Assembly: GCF_002735695.1 (NCBI RefSeq)
Contig: NZ_PDZH01000006.1
Location: forward strand, 1 to 63,342
DNA: 63,342 nucleotides
Source: Chitinimonas sp. BJB300
GTDB taxonomy: Bacteria > Pseudomonadota > Gammaproteobacteria > Burkholderiales > Chitinimonadaceae
Reading direction: 5' to 3'
This document shows positions 18,403-27,148 of this stretch, in pieces. A program made the position numbers and the translations under genes. The notes under the pieces were generated by a model that was not told the DNA's origin, made no database searches, and was given only the letters and a program-made list of their open reading frames with translations. Numbering within the stretch: position 1 is the first letter of the stretch; each line of letters starts with the position of its first letter.

Positions 18403-19206
18403 ATGAAGTTGAACACAATACTTTCGGCCATGTTTGGCCTATTTTTGTTGAGCCCGGTAGTTGCTGATGATCTTGATGAAATTAAGAAACGCGGTACGTT
18501 GATTGTGGGTGTTAAGAAAGCGACACCGCCTTTTGGGGAGCTGAATCCTAGAAGCAATACCATATCGGGTTACGATGTGGATTTTGCCATGGCGATTGCC
18601 AAGCAGCTCGGTGTAAAGATTATGGTCAAAGGTTTGGAGCCTGCACAGCGTATCCCCAGTCTGCATGAAAAGGATGTGGATATGATTATTGCAACCATGA
18701 CCAAGAATTCTGAGCGCGAGAAGCAGATGGATTTCAGCCATGGTTATTTTGTTACCTGGCAAAAATTTGTTGCGCCAAAAAATAAAGTCAAAACCCTTGA
18801 TGACTTGGCGGGTACGACTATTGGCACGGTAACGAGTTCCACTACAGAAAAACAGCTACGCCGTGAAATACCAGGCGTTAATATCGTTCTATTCTCCGAT
18901 CATGACAAGGCGTTTGCTGCATTGAACAAAGGCATGCTTGATGCCGTCAGTGCCGAAGAGCCAATTTTGGCGGGCCTGTGGAATAAGATGCCCAATAAAA
19001 AGAATTTTGAGATTCCAAACCTGAGCCTTTCATTTGAGGTATATGCCATTGCTGTACGTAAAGGTGAAAAGCGCTTACTAAAGGAAGTGAATAAGACCAT
19101 TATCGGCATGGAAGAGTCTGGAGAAGCCGGCAAGATTTTCGAGCGGTGGTTTGGTCCGGGCACCAATGCGCCTTTGCTACGTATGTTTCAGATTAGTGCG
19201 AAATAA
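18403..19206 (+). CDS. amino-acid-type periplasmic substrate-binding protein
   Basis: 267 residues. A signal peptide ends about residue 21 ('LLSPVVADDL'). The body is a family 3 solute-binding (PBP2) domain: 'GTLIVGVKKATPPFGE' near the start, 'GYDVDFAMAIAKQLGVK' and 'DMIIATMTKNSEREKQMDFS', which are the classic family 3 signature. The closest known functions are binding of glutamate/aspartate or polar amino acids. No permease or ATPase gene is beside it, so it is either a partner of a distant transporter or a sensory protein. Confidence 0.88.
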   Translation: MKLNTILSAMFGLFLLSPVVADDLDEIKKRGTLIVGVKKATPPFGELNPRSNTISGYDVDFAMAIAKQLGVKIMVKGLEPAQRIPSLHEKDVDMIIATMTKNSEREKQMDFSHGYFVTWQKFVAPKNKVKTLDDLAGTTIGTVTSSTTEKQLRREIPGVNIVLFSDHDKAFAALNKGMLDAVSAEEPILAGLWNKMPNKKNFEIPNLSLSFEVYAIAVRKGEKRLLKEVNKTIIGMEESGEAGKIFERWFGPGTNAPLLRMFQISAK

Positions 19207-19245
19207 GCCTCTTTACTGTAGAGGGTACCTAGGAGTGAGTGGGTC

Positions 19246-19974
19246 GTGGCTATTGGACAATCATTTAGTCAGCAGTTTAAAGCAGGCGATGTCATTTATG
19301 GCATCAGCCAGGCCCGATCTCCTTACGTAAACTCATTGCCGCCACCGGTAGCGCATCATCTGCGTGCGGTAGGGCAATTTCTGATTTGTGATGAATTCAA
19401 TAATCGGACGTTTGGCCGCGTACCAACGAACGACTTTGGTATCGGTCAGTCGCCCGACAGTAAGCGCAGCATCAAGACTAATCTGGCGCATCATCAGCAA
19501 GTGGATTATCTAAATCCATTGCAAAAGGCGGCGTTGCAAGAATATTACGATGCCTTGAAAGGCACCCGTTATGCCCCGCTTGAGACTGTAAAAACAAAAA
19601 TAAATAAGCTGATGGAAAAGGGAAATCAAAATACTGAGGACCTAATCTTTCGGAGAGCGTGTAAATTTGGTTTGCAATTTGTTATCCAGCAACGCCAAAG
19701 AACTGTCCATTTTGTATTGGATGTACCGGAATATTTTTCTGTTCCTGGTAACCGTATTGATAGCCTGGGAATTGTCACCAAAGTAAAACATGCGGGACAT
19801 GTTCCTATTACGACATCCGAATTACGCTGTTGCTACAGGAATCGTAAGGCATGGATCCCTGCCGGGCGATTGAAGTTTTATTTCAAATTGATAGAAGTCA
19901 ATCCGCCTTGGGTGGATGATGCGGCCATGTGGGCGATATATGAGGCACATCGTATTGAGAAAGGCGTAATCTGA
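19246..19974 (+). CDS. protein of unknown function
   Basis: 242 residues, GTG start at 19246 with GGAG about 11 bases upstream. No signal peptide and no membrane helix. I do not recognise a named family. The C-terminal third contains 'QRTVHFVLDVPEYF' and then 'PITTSELRCCYRNRK', a pattern I recall in short orphan bacterial proteins but cannot confirm. It ends 'AMWAIYEAHRIEKGVI'. It follows the solute-binding gene by 39 bases and may be co-transcribed. GC content is lower than in most of the window. Confidence 0.65.
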   Translation: MAIGQSFSQQFKAGDVIYGISQARSPYVNSLPPPVAHHLRAVGQFLICDEFNNRTFGRVPTNDFGIGQSPDSKRSIKTNLAHHQQVDYLNPLQKAALQEYYDALKGTRYAPLETVKTKINKLMEKGNQNTEDLIFRRACKFGLQFVIQQRQRTVHFVLDVPEYFSVPGNRIDSLGIVTKVKHAGHVPITTSELRCCYRNRKAWIPAGRLKFYFKLIEVNPPWVDDAAMWAIYEAHRIEKGVI

Positions 19975-20061
19975 GTTGTCATGGTGTGGTCATGCTTTTT
20001 TCCATGCAATCAGGCAACATCATGCCCTCGCTGCTTATTTAAAGGGTGAAGTGCGACAACA

Positions 20062-21042
20062 TTATTGACTGCTTCGCACGACGATATTTTCTTGAGATAT
20101 GCGGGCGGGAATTTTTTCGCCATTGGCTAGTTTACGTAGATTTTGATAGGACAGCCTCCCCATTTGGTCAAAATTAAGCGATACATAGCCGTGGATCAGC
20201 TTGTCGTCCATCAGCATTTTCTTCTCTGGTGAAATCGCACCAACGGCCACAATAATAATTGGCTTCTTTTTAAGGTTGGCGAGGGCCGAGGTCATCATTG
20301 CTCGATAGGCTGCTTCATCTACCACGGGCCAATGTCCGACTGAAATCATTACATCCACCTTTGGATTGAGTACGGTCATCTTTACCTGTTTGATGGCGAG
20401 TTTCTCTTCGTCATTGGTATACCAAGGGCTATCAACTGTTTCTGTCCAGCCACCTTCCCCGTGAAGTGGTTGGTTTTTGGGGTGGGCGCTGTTGCCGCTT
20501 AATTCCTGGCGTACCCCGCTCATGCGATCAATGAGGTTGGGATTTTGCCTGGCGACATGCTGTCCTCCTGTCATTAGCGACAACGTGCCCCCCTTGGGCA
20601 GAAATTGCTTGGCCAGCTTTGCCATGTCACGGCCGATCTCTACATTGTCGGGGCCGATAAAGCTTTTTCGAAAACGGCTGTGTTTGGGCTCAAAGTCGGA
20701 ATCGAAGGTAATCACAGGGATATTCTTTGCGGCTACCGCCGGTATGATTTCACCGACCAACCAGTCCGAATTAGTCACCGACAACGCGATGCCATCCAGA
20801 TTCTGTGTAATGGCCGTGGCCAGCGATTCGCTTTGCTTACGGAAATGCTCGGGTCCCTTCTCACCAATATTGATGGCCCGGTCGCCATTCTTTTTGGCTT
20901 CATCTTCAAAACCCTGAAAGGCTGTCAAGAAATTCACATCGTCCAGGCTCTTGCCGGCGAAGCCGAAAACCATGTCCTGGGCAGAAACGGGAACGGCTGC
21001 CATTACCAATAGTAGTGCCAAACGAGCGATGGGTACCTGCAT
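20062..21042 (-). CDS. periplasmic sugar-binding-like protein (PBP1 type)
   Basis: 326 residues from the ATG at 21042, preferred because GGGAG lies eight bases upstream; a start five codons earlier would put that site inside the gene. A signal peptide covers about the first 25 residues ('LLVMAAVPVSAQDMVF'). The body resembles the Peripla_BP_4/RbsB fold: 'SESLATAITQNLDGIALSVT', 'IPVITFDSD', 'VDVMISVGHWPVVDEAAY'. Such proteins bind sugars or signal to sensor kinases. No ABC genes are adjacent. It is convergent with the unknown gene at 19246-19974. Confidence 0.85.
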   Translation of the reverse strand: MQVPIARLALLLVMAAVPVSAQDMVFGFAGKSLDDVNFLTAFQGFEDEAKKNGDRAINIGEKGPEHFRKQSESLATAITQNLDGIALSVTNSDWLVGEIIPAVAAKNIPVITFDSDFEPKHSRFRKSFIGPDNVEIGRDMAKLAKQFLPKGGTLSLMTGGQHVARQNPNLIDRMSGVRQELSGNSAHPKNQPLHGEGGWTETVDSPWYTNDEEKLAIKQVKMTVLNPKVDVMISVGHWPVVDEAAYRAMMTSALANLKKKPIIIVAVGAISPEKKMLMDDKLIHGYVSLNFDQMGRLSYQNLRKLANGEKIPARISQENIVVRSSQ

Positions 21043-21250
21043 TCCGTATGCTCCCATTATGCCGCTGCAAGCCTGTGGTAGACCCCAAGTGATTCTAGTC
21101 CGAATCTGCCAAATTGAAGTGGGTGGTGCGTGTAGCGGTGCTTGCTGTTTGAGCGCAACACTGCGCCATCTAGCTGCAACCGTTCGTCACAGTCGTCTAA
21201 AGTGGGTTAATTACCGGGCCGATAAGACGAACAACAAGGGGGAATCCGCC

Positions 21251-22033
21251 ATGAATATCAACACAAGCAATAATTCATCTTTGCCCGTTGCGCTCAATGG
21301 CGCAGCTAATACGGCTCAGCGTACCGCCATGCAGCGTCAGAATGGGGGACAGGAGAAGTCCCCACTTTCGCTCGACAAGCTGGACGACTTGGTAACTAAG
21401 CGGATTGAGCAACTCAACACCAGCATGACAGATATGGCACAACGGCTGGTGAAAGGGTTCACCGGTTTATTGCTGGGTGATGCCGCAGAGGGTGCACAAA
21501 TAAGCTTCAGTGAGGCTTCGTTGGCGAGTATGTCCCGCTTTGGCGCGACCAGTATGAGCCAGCAAGATGAGAATGGGCGGGTTGATGCGGCTGGTTTTAG
21601 TTTGCAGGAAGCCAGTATGTTCAAAGGCAAAGGCACCATTACAACGGCCGATGGCCGTAGCTTTGAATTTGAAATGGAAATTCGATACAGCGCCTCGATT
21701 GAGTCTTCTGCGGTGACACAAAGCAGCAATGGTCAGCAAAGCCAGGGCCAGGGTCAGGAAAAAGTGGGTAATCAAGATAGCTACGCACTGCCCGATGTCA
21801 CGCATTTCCTCGGCACCGCGGCTGATCTACTCGACCGTTTGCGCAGTGAACCCGTACGCATGCCATTCCAAGTACAGCAGCCAAACCAGACCGATACCAA
21901 CGCCACGCCACTATGGGGTGATCTGGCCATGCGTCTGCTGGGCTTGCCTGATGGCGACCGTTATCTCGACCTATTGCCGCAAGCGACAGGGGACAATAAT
22001 AAAAAGGCAGGCGGGGTGGATCTGCTCGCTTAA
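21251..22033 (+). CDS. conserved protein of unknown function
   Basis: 260 residues from the ATG at 21251 with GGGGGA nine bases upstream. Low-complexity N-terminus (Asn/Gln rich), then 'FSLQEASMFKGKGTITTADG' and 'FEFEMEIRYSASIESS', a beta-rich stretch, then a Gln-rich linker and a C-terminal 'LPDVTHFLGTAADLLDRLRS' helix. I do not recognise the family. The stop TAA (22031-22033) lies inside the terminal inverted repeat of the MITE-like element, so the true C-terminus may have been removed by the insertion. Confidence 0.65.
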   Translation: MNINTSNNSSLPVALNGAANTAQRTAMQRQNGGQEKSPLSLDKLDDLVTKRIEQLNTSMTDMAQRLVKGFTGLLLGDAAEGAQISFSEASLASMSRFGATSMSQQDENGRVDAAGFSLQEASMFKGKGTITTADGRSFEFEMEIRYSASIESSAVTQSSNGQQSQGQGQEKVGNQDSYALPDVTHFLGTAADLLDRLRSEPVRMPFQVQQPNQTDTNATPLWGDLAMRLLGLPDGDRYLDLLPQATGDNNKKAGGVDLLA

Positions 22034-22174
22034 AACTTACCTAAAGTCTCACGATATAAGGCAAGAGAAGGCGGAAACCGCTGAGGAAGCGGAGTTTACA
22101 AGTGGTAATTGTGCATCCGAGGGTGTTTACAACGCCATATTGCCGACACGCAGCAGACTTCAGACAGGTTCTTA
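22029..22174. mobile_element. MITE-like repeat, full copy B
   Basis: A 146-base segment with imperfect terminal inverted repeats: left 'CTTAAAACTTACCTAAAG', right '...CAGACAGGTTCTTAAG'. It is strongly similar to the reverse complement of the 148-base copy at 41530-41677; 'GAGGAAGCGGAGTTTACA' is identical in both. No transposase is encoded, so it would have been moved in trans. It abuts the unknown gene whose stop codon lies in the left repeat. The host transposase is unknown. Confidence 0.75.
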
Positions 22175-22237
22175 AGGCGTGCATAAAGCGCTGGTGCAAT
22201 AACCCCCTGCTTACTTCAGTGCTATACCGGGTACCTT

Positions 22238-22270
22238 ACCCGCGCCTAATAAATGGGCGCGGGTTTTTAT
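22238..22270 (+). terminator. intrinsic terminator
   Basis: ACCCGCGCC (22238-22246) pairs with GGCGCGGGT (22256-22264), followed by TTTTATT. A textbook rho-independent terminator, 200 bases after the 21251-22033 gene and on the same strand, with the MITE between. Confidence 0.85.
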
Positions 22271-22345
22271 TATCCCTCTATGCCAGGCCGTGCTGATTTG
22301 CTTGTTGCGGGGTCTATCGAAGAAGTGGGGTCGTTTTCCTACTCC

Positions 22346-22401
22346 TGAGAAACTGTTCAAAGTCTGCTACTCAGCAGAGGTCTAGCTCGTTGAACAGCTT
22401 C
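22346..22401. repeat. second remnant of the MITE-like repeat end
   Basis: 'TGAGAAACTGTTCAAAGTCTGCT' region matches the left end of copy A ('TAAGAACCTGTCTAAAG...'), and GAAACTGTTCAA (22349-22360) forms an inverted pair with TTGAACAGCTTC (22390-22401). The core of the element is missing. The rest of 22271-22669 holds no gene I can support; the last 100 bases are AT-rich and should carry the promoter of the Lrp gene. Confidence 0.5.
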
Positions 22402-22669
22402 CTGCGGGACAACCCCCAGCGTTTGTTACGCCTAGGCCTACCCGGGGTGGCCATGAATGGGCCAGCGTGGGACCAGCAGCCAGAGGTAGGGCTGCTGGCT
22501 TTCCTTCCAGCTTGTGGCTGAAGGCCGTTGCAGGGAGTGGGAAAACGTAAGAAAAATATACCGCCCTCCTTGCTGAATAGGCTTTTGACTTACCTAGTAT
22601 TTTTGCTTATTTTTGGAATATTTTTCTGCATAAGCTAAATTACATGAAATTTTATCCAGGGTAATCATC

Positions 22670-23143
22670 GTGAGCACTAAGAACCGCCTATTGGACAGCC
22701 AGGATCGTAAGATCCTGCAAGAGCTGCAAAAGAATGCCCGCCTCAGCAACGCAGAACTGGCCGAGTTGGTAGGCCTGTCAACCACAGCGTGTTGGAATCG
22801 CACGCGTCAGCTGGAAGGGGATGGGTATATCCGTGGTTATGTGGCGCTGCTTGACCAACAAAAACTGGGCATGGCCGATACGGTATTGTTGGAAGTAACG
22901 CTGGACCGCCATGAAGATGATGCCTTGGCGCGTTTTGGCGAGGAGCTGGCAGCATTGCCCGAGGTATTGGAAGCGTACCTGGTATCTGGCGAATACGACT
23001 ATCTGGTGAAAGTGGCGGTGGATGGTACAGCAGGCTACGAGCGGTTCTTGCGCGAAAAGTTGTATCGCATTGCCGGCATTCGGCACAGCAGGTCTATGTT
23101 TGCCCTGCGCTGCATGAAATTTTCAGCTTCGGTGCAGGCTTGA
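22670..23143 (+). CDS. Lrp/AsnC-family transcriptional regulator
   Basis: 157 residues, GTG start with AGGG ten bases upstream. An N-terminal AsnC helix-turn-helix ('LDSQDRKILQELQKNARLSN', then 'ELVGLSTTACWNRTRQLE') is followed by the RAM ligand-binding domain ('VLEAYLVSGEYDYLVKVAV'). These regulators respond to amino acids, commonly leucine. The gene stands alone; a metallo-hydrolase is convergent 28 bases downstream. The regulated genes are unknown. Confidence 0.93.
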   Translation: MSTKNRLLDSQDRKILQELQKNARLSNAELAELVGLSTTACWNRTRQLEGDGYIRGYVALLDQQKLGMADTVLLEVTLDRHEDDALARFGEELAALPEVLEAYLVSGEYDYLVKVAVDGTAGYERFLREKLYRIAGIRHSRSMFALRCMKFSASVQA

Positions 23144-23171
23144 TAGGCATCTGCTGCAAAGACGTAGCGGC

Positions 23172-24257
23172 CTAGTCGGCGAATAGGCGGCGTGTTTCAC
23201 CTATGGCGAACAGTACGAAGTCTTGGTCTGCCAGCCCGGCTTGCTTTTTAGCTTTGGCCAGATCGCGTATCGGTTGTTCCAGTGGCTCGTCCGTCAGCTC
23301 AAACGTGCCCCAGTGGATCCCCATCGATTGCTTGGCATGAATGTCGTTGTGTATCTGTACAGCTTCGATCGGGTCGACATGCTGTGCATGCATGAACCAA
23401 CGCGGTTCGTATGCGCCTACCGGGATCATGCCGAAGTCGATGCTGCCGAAATGCTTGCCGATATCCTGGAAGTCTTTTGAGTATCCTGTATCGCCGGCGA
23501 AGTAAAGCTTACGCCCGGCATGCTCCAGTACAAAACCACCCCAAAGTGAAGTGTTTTCACCACCCCAGAGATTGCGTTTGCTCCAGTGCTGGGCAGGCAC
23601 GAGGTTGATCACCACTTCACCCTGTGGGCCTTGCAGCGTTACATGCTGCCACCAGTCCAGTTTTTGCGCTGAATGCACACCCTCGCTTCGAAACCAGCGG
23701 TCCATACCCAGGGGTACAATGAACTTCGGCGGCCCGTCTGCTTGCTGATTCAGCGCGGCAATGGTGGCGCGGTCCAGGTGGTCATAATGGTTATGCGATA
23801 CCAGTACGACATCAATGCGCGGCAGCTCTGCCAGCGTGGCCGGCAAAGGCACTTTGCGTTCGGGGCCGGCAAAGGAAACGGGTGAAGCGTGCGTTGAAAA
23901 AATCGGGTCGGTAAGAATATTGAGCCCACCCAGTTGCAGCAATACGGTGGCGTGGCCTATCCAGGTAACCGTCGTGTCTTGCCGATTTCCCGCCAAATAG
24001 GCGAGGTCGGGTTTTGCCCTGGGTATTTGATCAAGCGCATGCACAATCGCCGGCTTGGTAAAGCGGCCCCACTGCCAGCGTAATAAACCGCCTGTACCGG
24101 GCTGGTCAAATGGGTAGTTATTTTTAAAGCCGGTGGGAGTGTGGTGCGGTTTGCTGGCGTCGTAATCCGGGTTGCTCGGTTTTTCGTCGGCAAATACGGT
24201 CATGGCAAGCAAGCCGGCTAGCAGCTGTGCAAAGGCAAATGAACGGGGGATAGGCAT
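23172..24257 (-). CDS. MBL-fold metallo-hydrolase, NAPE-PLD/UlaG-like, exported
   Basis: 361 residues. A signal peptide or N-terminal anchor is seen in the first ~23 residues ('LLAGLLAMTVFADEKPS'). The metallo-beta-lactamase metal motif HNHYDHLD is at 155-162, with later metal ligands in 'VPAQHWSKR' and 'FAGDTGYSKDF' and the final His in 'SMGIHWGTFELTDEP'. The order and spacing match the large MBL group that includes bacterial N-acyl-phosphatidylethanolamine phospholipase D-like enzymes. Substrate unknown; single gene. Confidence 0.88.
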   Translation of the reverse strand: MPIPRSFAFAQLLAGLLAMTVFADEKPSNPDYDASKPHHTPTGFKNNYPFDQPGTGGLLRWQWGRFTKPAIVHALDQIPRAKPDLAYLAGNRQDTTVTWIGHATVLLQLGGLNILTDPIFSTHASPVSFAGPERKVPLPATLAELPRIDVVLVSHNHYDHLDRATIAALNQQADGPPKFIVPLGMDRWFRSEGVHSAQKLDWWQHVTLQGPQGEVVINLVPAQHWSKRNLWGGENTSLWGGFVLEHAGRKLYFAGDTGYSKDFQDIGKHFGSIDFGMIPVGAYEPRWFMHAQHVDPIEAVQIHNDIHAKQSMGIHWGTFELTDEPLEQPIRDLAKAKKQAGLADQDFVLFAIGETRRLFAD

Positions 24258-24583
24258 AGGTGGGTGGGCTGGTAAACAGTAGTGGCAATCTAAACATGAT
24301 TCTCTAGCCGACTACCGATTTTTTGCAGTTTCTGGAGGGTGAGTTTCATCTGATCACTATTGTGTGGTTATATCAAAACAATGATGAGCTTACTGGCACG
24401 CTCAATCGTTTTAGTCCCGGCAAATGCTGAGTCCAGAAGCGGCCGCTGGCTCTCTGGCGTTCTAGAAAAGCATGTACGACTGCCGTGAATCCGCCTTTAG
24501 CCATGTGGGGCGAAAGTCACAATGCGAAGCGACTACTGCTGACAGGTCCTCGTTAGTTCTTGGCATCTTGCGTGGAGATTGCG
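24258..24583. other. intergenic region, nothing recognised
   Basis: A 326-base gap between the divergent MBL-hydrolase gene and the pseudogene. It should carry both promoters. No repeat, RNA gene, terminator or clear regulatory motif was recognised on either strand. Confidence 0.5.
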
Positions 24584-25313
24584 ATGAACAGGCGTCAATT
24601 TACCCAGACCGCACTCTATACAACGCTGTCACCCCTTCTTATTGCTGCGGCCGCGCCAAAGCCTTTGGTTGGCATGGTGCTCAAGGCCATGCGTAATGAG
24701 TTCTTCCAACAAATGGCGGATGGGGCTAGAGAACACCAGCGGCAACACCACGAGTATGAATTGCTGCTGGTCGGTGTACAGGAAGAAACCGACGTCAAAG
24801 GCCAGGAAGCCATCATTCAGCAGCTGATGGCGAAGCAAGTGGCTGCCTTGATTGTCGTACCGGCGGATTCTATCGACTTGCTCCCTATTCTTATCCGCGC
24901 TGCAGAGTCCGGCATGTTGGTCATCAATATGGACAACAAGCTTGATGATCGATCATTGGCCGCGGCACAACTGAATATTCCCTTTGTGGGGCCAAGCAAT
25001 TTCAATGATGCGAAAAGCGTAGGCGCCTATGTGGTGCAGGGGCTGCCCGCCGGTAGCAATATTGGCTTAATAGAGGGGCGGTGGAAGCCTTGAACATGAA
25101 GGAGAAGGTTGTGCCATTGGCTGGTACGACCACATCCCGGCTATTCGTCCCTACATTGAGGAAGGGCGCATTTTTTCAACGGCAGATCAGTACCCGGCCA
25201 AACAAGCCGAATACGCGCTTGACCTTGCGCTCAAGGCCTTGGCCGCCGGCACCAAGCAGGCGGATTTGCCCAGTCTCATTCCGACGCCCGTACAGCTTAT
25301 CAAACGCAAATGA
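24584..25313 (+). pseudogene. broken PBP1-type sugar-binding protein gene
   Basis: The ATG at 24584 (GGAG eight bases upstream) opens a frame with a signal peptide and a Peripla_BP_4 N-terminal domain ('KPLVGMVLKAMRNEFFQQMA', 'PFVGPSNFND'). It stops at 25093 after only ~169 residues. A second frame carries the typical C-terminal part ('GWYDHIPAIRPYIEEGRIF', then 'QAEYALDLALKALAAG', ending 'PTPVQLIKRK') up to a stop at 25311-25313. A normal homologue would be about 310 residues; part of the middle is deleted and the frame is shifted. Not functional as read. Confidence 0.8.
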
Positions 25314-26098
25314 CCAAGTTGCCAGGGGTTTACGCACACCTGCTGGTTTTCGCAGTACTGGCTATGTTCGGTAGCCAGATAGCGTGTGCTGAGCGCTTGG
25401 CAATATATGGCGATGTGTACCCACCCTTTTTGCTGGAACAGAATGGCGAACTTACGGGGCCCTACGCCGAGGCTTTTGCCGTGCTGGTAAAGCAGCAAGG
25501 TATTGAAGTCCGCTACACAGCCTTGCCCATCAAAAGAGTGTTGCAGGTGGTGGAAAGACAACCCAATAGCTGTGGCTTGGCATTGCACTTCTCGCCAGGG
25601 CTGGCCGAAACCCTGAGTTTTGTTGGGCGGGTTGCCCCTGTCACCGTCTCGGTTTTTGCCAAGCAAGGCAAAGTCGGGCAGCTGAACAATATCGAGGATA
25701 TCCGGCGCTATAGCGTTGGCACCATCGACATTGCCGAAGTGCGCGATTTACTCGATATAGCGGGGATAAACTACGAGCCGCTAAACCAAGCCAGCCGCGG
25801 ACTATCAATGTTGGTCGCCAATCGCTTTGACCTATTGCTGAGCGATACGCTGCCGGAATTCGCCACGACAGAGGCTTCCAACGTAACGCGTGTTTTTACG
25901 CTGGCCCGGTTCGAGCGCTGGGTGGCTTGCAACAACCAAACCGACCCTGCCGTGGCAAACAAATTGCGTAAAGCATTGGCAGAGAGGTTGTTTGCCGAAT
26001 CGCTGCGCAGTATCTGGAAGCGCTATGGCCTGGAAGACTATTTCGATGATGTGCGTCAGAAGTGGGAGGCCATTCCAAGGCCCAAGGTGAAGAAGTAG
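25310..26098 (+). CDS. amino-acid-like periplasmic binding protein (SBP family 3)
   Basis: 262 residues. A signal peptide ends near residue 28 ('FGSQIACAERLAIYGD'). The body has the family 3 fold: 'YPPFLLEQNGELTGPYAEAF' and 'LADLL'-like lobes with 'NRFDLLLSDTLPEFATTEAS'. Binding substrate unknown. The ATG overlaps the stop of the pseudogene (ATGA), showing it once followed that gene in one operon. It is another solute-binding protein without a permease. Confidence 0.85.
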   Translation: MTKLPGVYAHLLVFAVLAMFGSQIACAERLAIYGDVYPPFLLEQNGELTGPYAEAFAVLVKQQGIEVRYTALPIKRVLQVVERQPNSCGLALHFSPGLAETLSFVGRVAPVTVSVFAKQGKVGQLNNIEDIRRYSVGTIDIAEVRDLLDIAGINYEPLNQASRGLSMLVANRFDLLLSDTLPEFATTEASNVTRVFTLARFERWVACNNQTDPAVANKLRKALAERLFAESLRSIWKRYGLEDYFDDVRQKWEAIPRPKVKK

Positions 26099-26140
26099 CG
26101 CTTAGAACGCTGACTTTGCATGAAAAGCCGAGGAGTACCT

Positions 26141-26872
26141 ATGCGTGGTCACAGACTATGGTTTTTCTGCGCCCTACTGGTAGCCCACCTTGTCGCCGCT
26201 GCCCAGGCAGATGACTATGGCACTTATGTTGGCAAGGTGGTGGTCGAATGGCTCCCGAATGGGCGAGACATGAAGTTGACCCAGCCTTTCGCCTACATCA
26301 GCCCGGGAGATACGCGTTGGGAAGCGCCCGAAGGGTCGGTTGTCGATGGCGCGTCTATCCCTCGCATTGCCTGGACAATGATAGGGGGCCCCTTTGAGGG
26401 GAAGTACCGTGAAGCGTCGGTGATTCACGATGTTGCCTGCGTTCAAAAAAGTCGCATCTGGCAACAAGTCCACAGGGCTTTTTATACTGCGATGCGTGCA
26501 TCGGGGGTTGACGCTACAAAAGCCAAAATTATGTACGCGGCCGTGATTTACTTTGGCCCGCATTGGGACCGCATAGTTAACCCGCGGCAAGTACCTCTTG
26601 CTGAGATAAATCTGCAGATCCAAGCAATATCTCGCCTTGCATCGCAAGATGAGAGGCTTATGAATACTTGGGTATCTATACGTGCACCACATCCAGATTT
26701 TGGCACTTCTACTTCACAAAATGCCGCAGAAATAATCATGACCTTCGCTTCTCCCAAGCCAAGAAAACTTAGCGAGAAACAATTCGATGCGCTTAAGGCT
26801 GAAATACAAGCCAAAGATATTCCATTAACTGAAATCGAAAACTACACCCCGTCTGATGCACTACCACCGTAA
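26141..26872 (+). CDS. DUF1353 domain protein, exported
   Basis: 243 residues from the ATG at 26141, which has GAGGAG seven bases upstream; the frame opens further upstream without support. Signal peptide 'MRGHRLWFFCALLVAHLVAA'. The DUF1353 core is seen as 'FAYISPGDTRWEAPEGSVVDG', 'ASIPRIAWTMIGGPFEGKYR' and 'ASVIHDVACVQ', with a conserved HD in the last. Function of the family is unknown; a hydrolase-like role is suspected but not shown. Single gene. Confidence 0.8.
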   Translation: MRGHRLWFFCALLVAHLVAAAQADDYGTYVGKVVVEWLPNGRDMKLTQPFAYISPGDTRWEAPEGSVVDGASIPRIAWTMIGGPFEGKYREASVIHDVACVQKSRIWQQVHRAFYTAMRASGVDATKAKIMYAAVIYFGPHWDRIVNPRQVPLAEINLQIQAISRLASQDERLMNTWVSIRAPHPDFGTSTSQNAAEIIMTFASPKPRKLSEKQFDALKAEIQAKDIPLTEIENYTPSDALPP

Positions 26873-27148
26873 ATAAAGTGATTCAGTCTGCATAAGCGCT
26901 GGGTGGCAATACCCGCCACCGCTATTGAGTAGAGGGGCTGGAGAGTGGCTTGGTTCGCTGTATCGGGTATTCCGTTGATATCTATTGCCGCGACGCGCAA
27001 AGTCGGGGCGAAATTGTTCATGGCAGGCTCTAGAATTTCGATTCTAAGCAGCGCATGCATTGGACGCGTTGCCAATGCCATGAATAGGGAAACGACTTTT
27101 GCCTATAGCGGACGCGAAACCGGCTGACAGCCACCAAAGGATGTCCCT

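Noticed and set aside
22300-22669. tRNA or small RNA gene ahead of the Lrp gene
   Set aside because: No cloverleaf-like pairing or conserved T-loop was found; only a remnant repeat and AT-rich promoter-like sequence.
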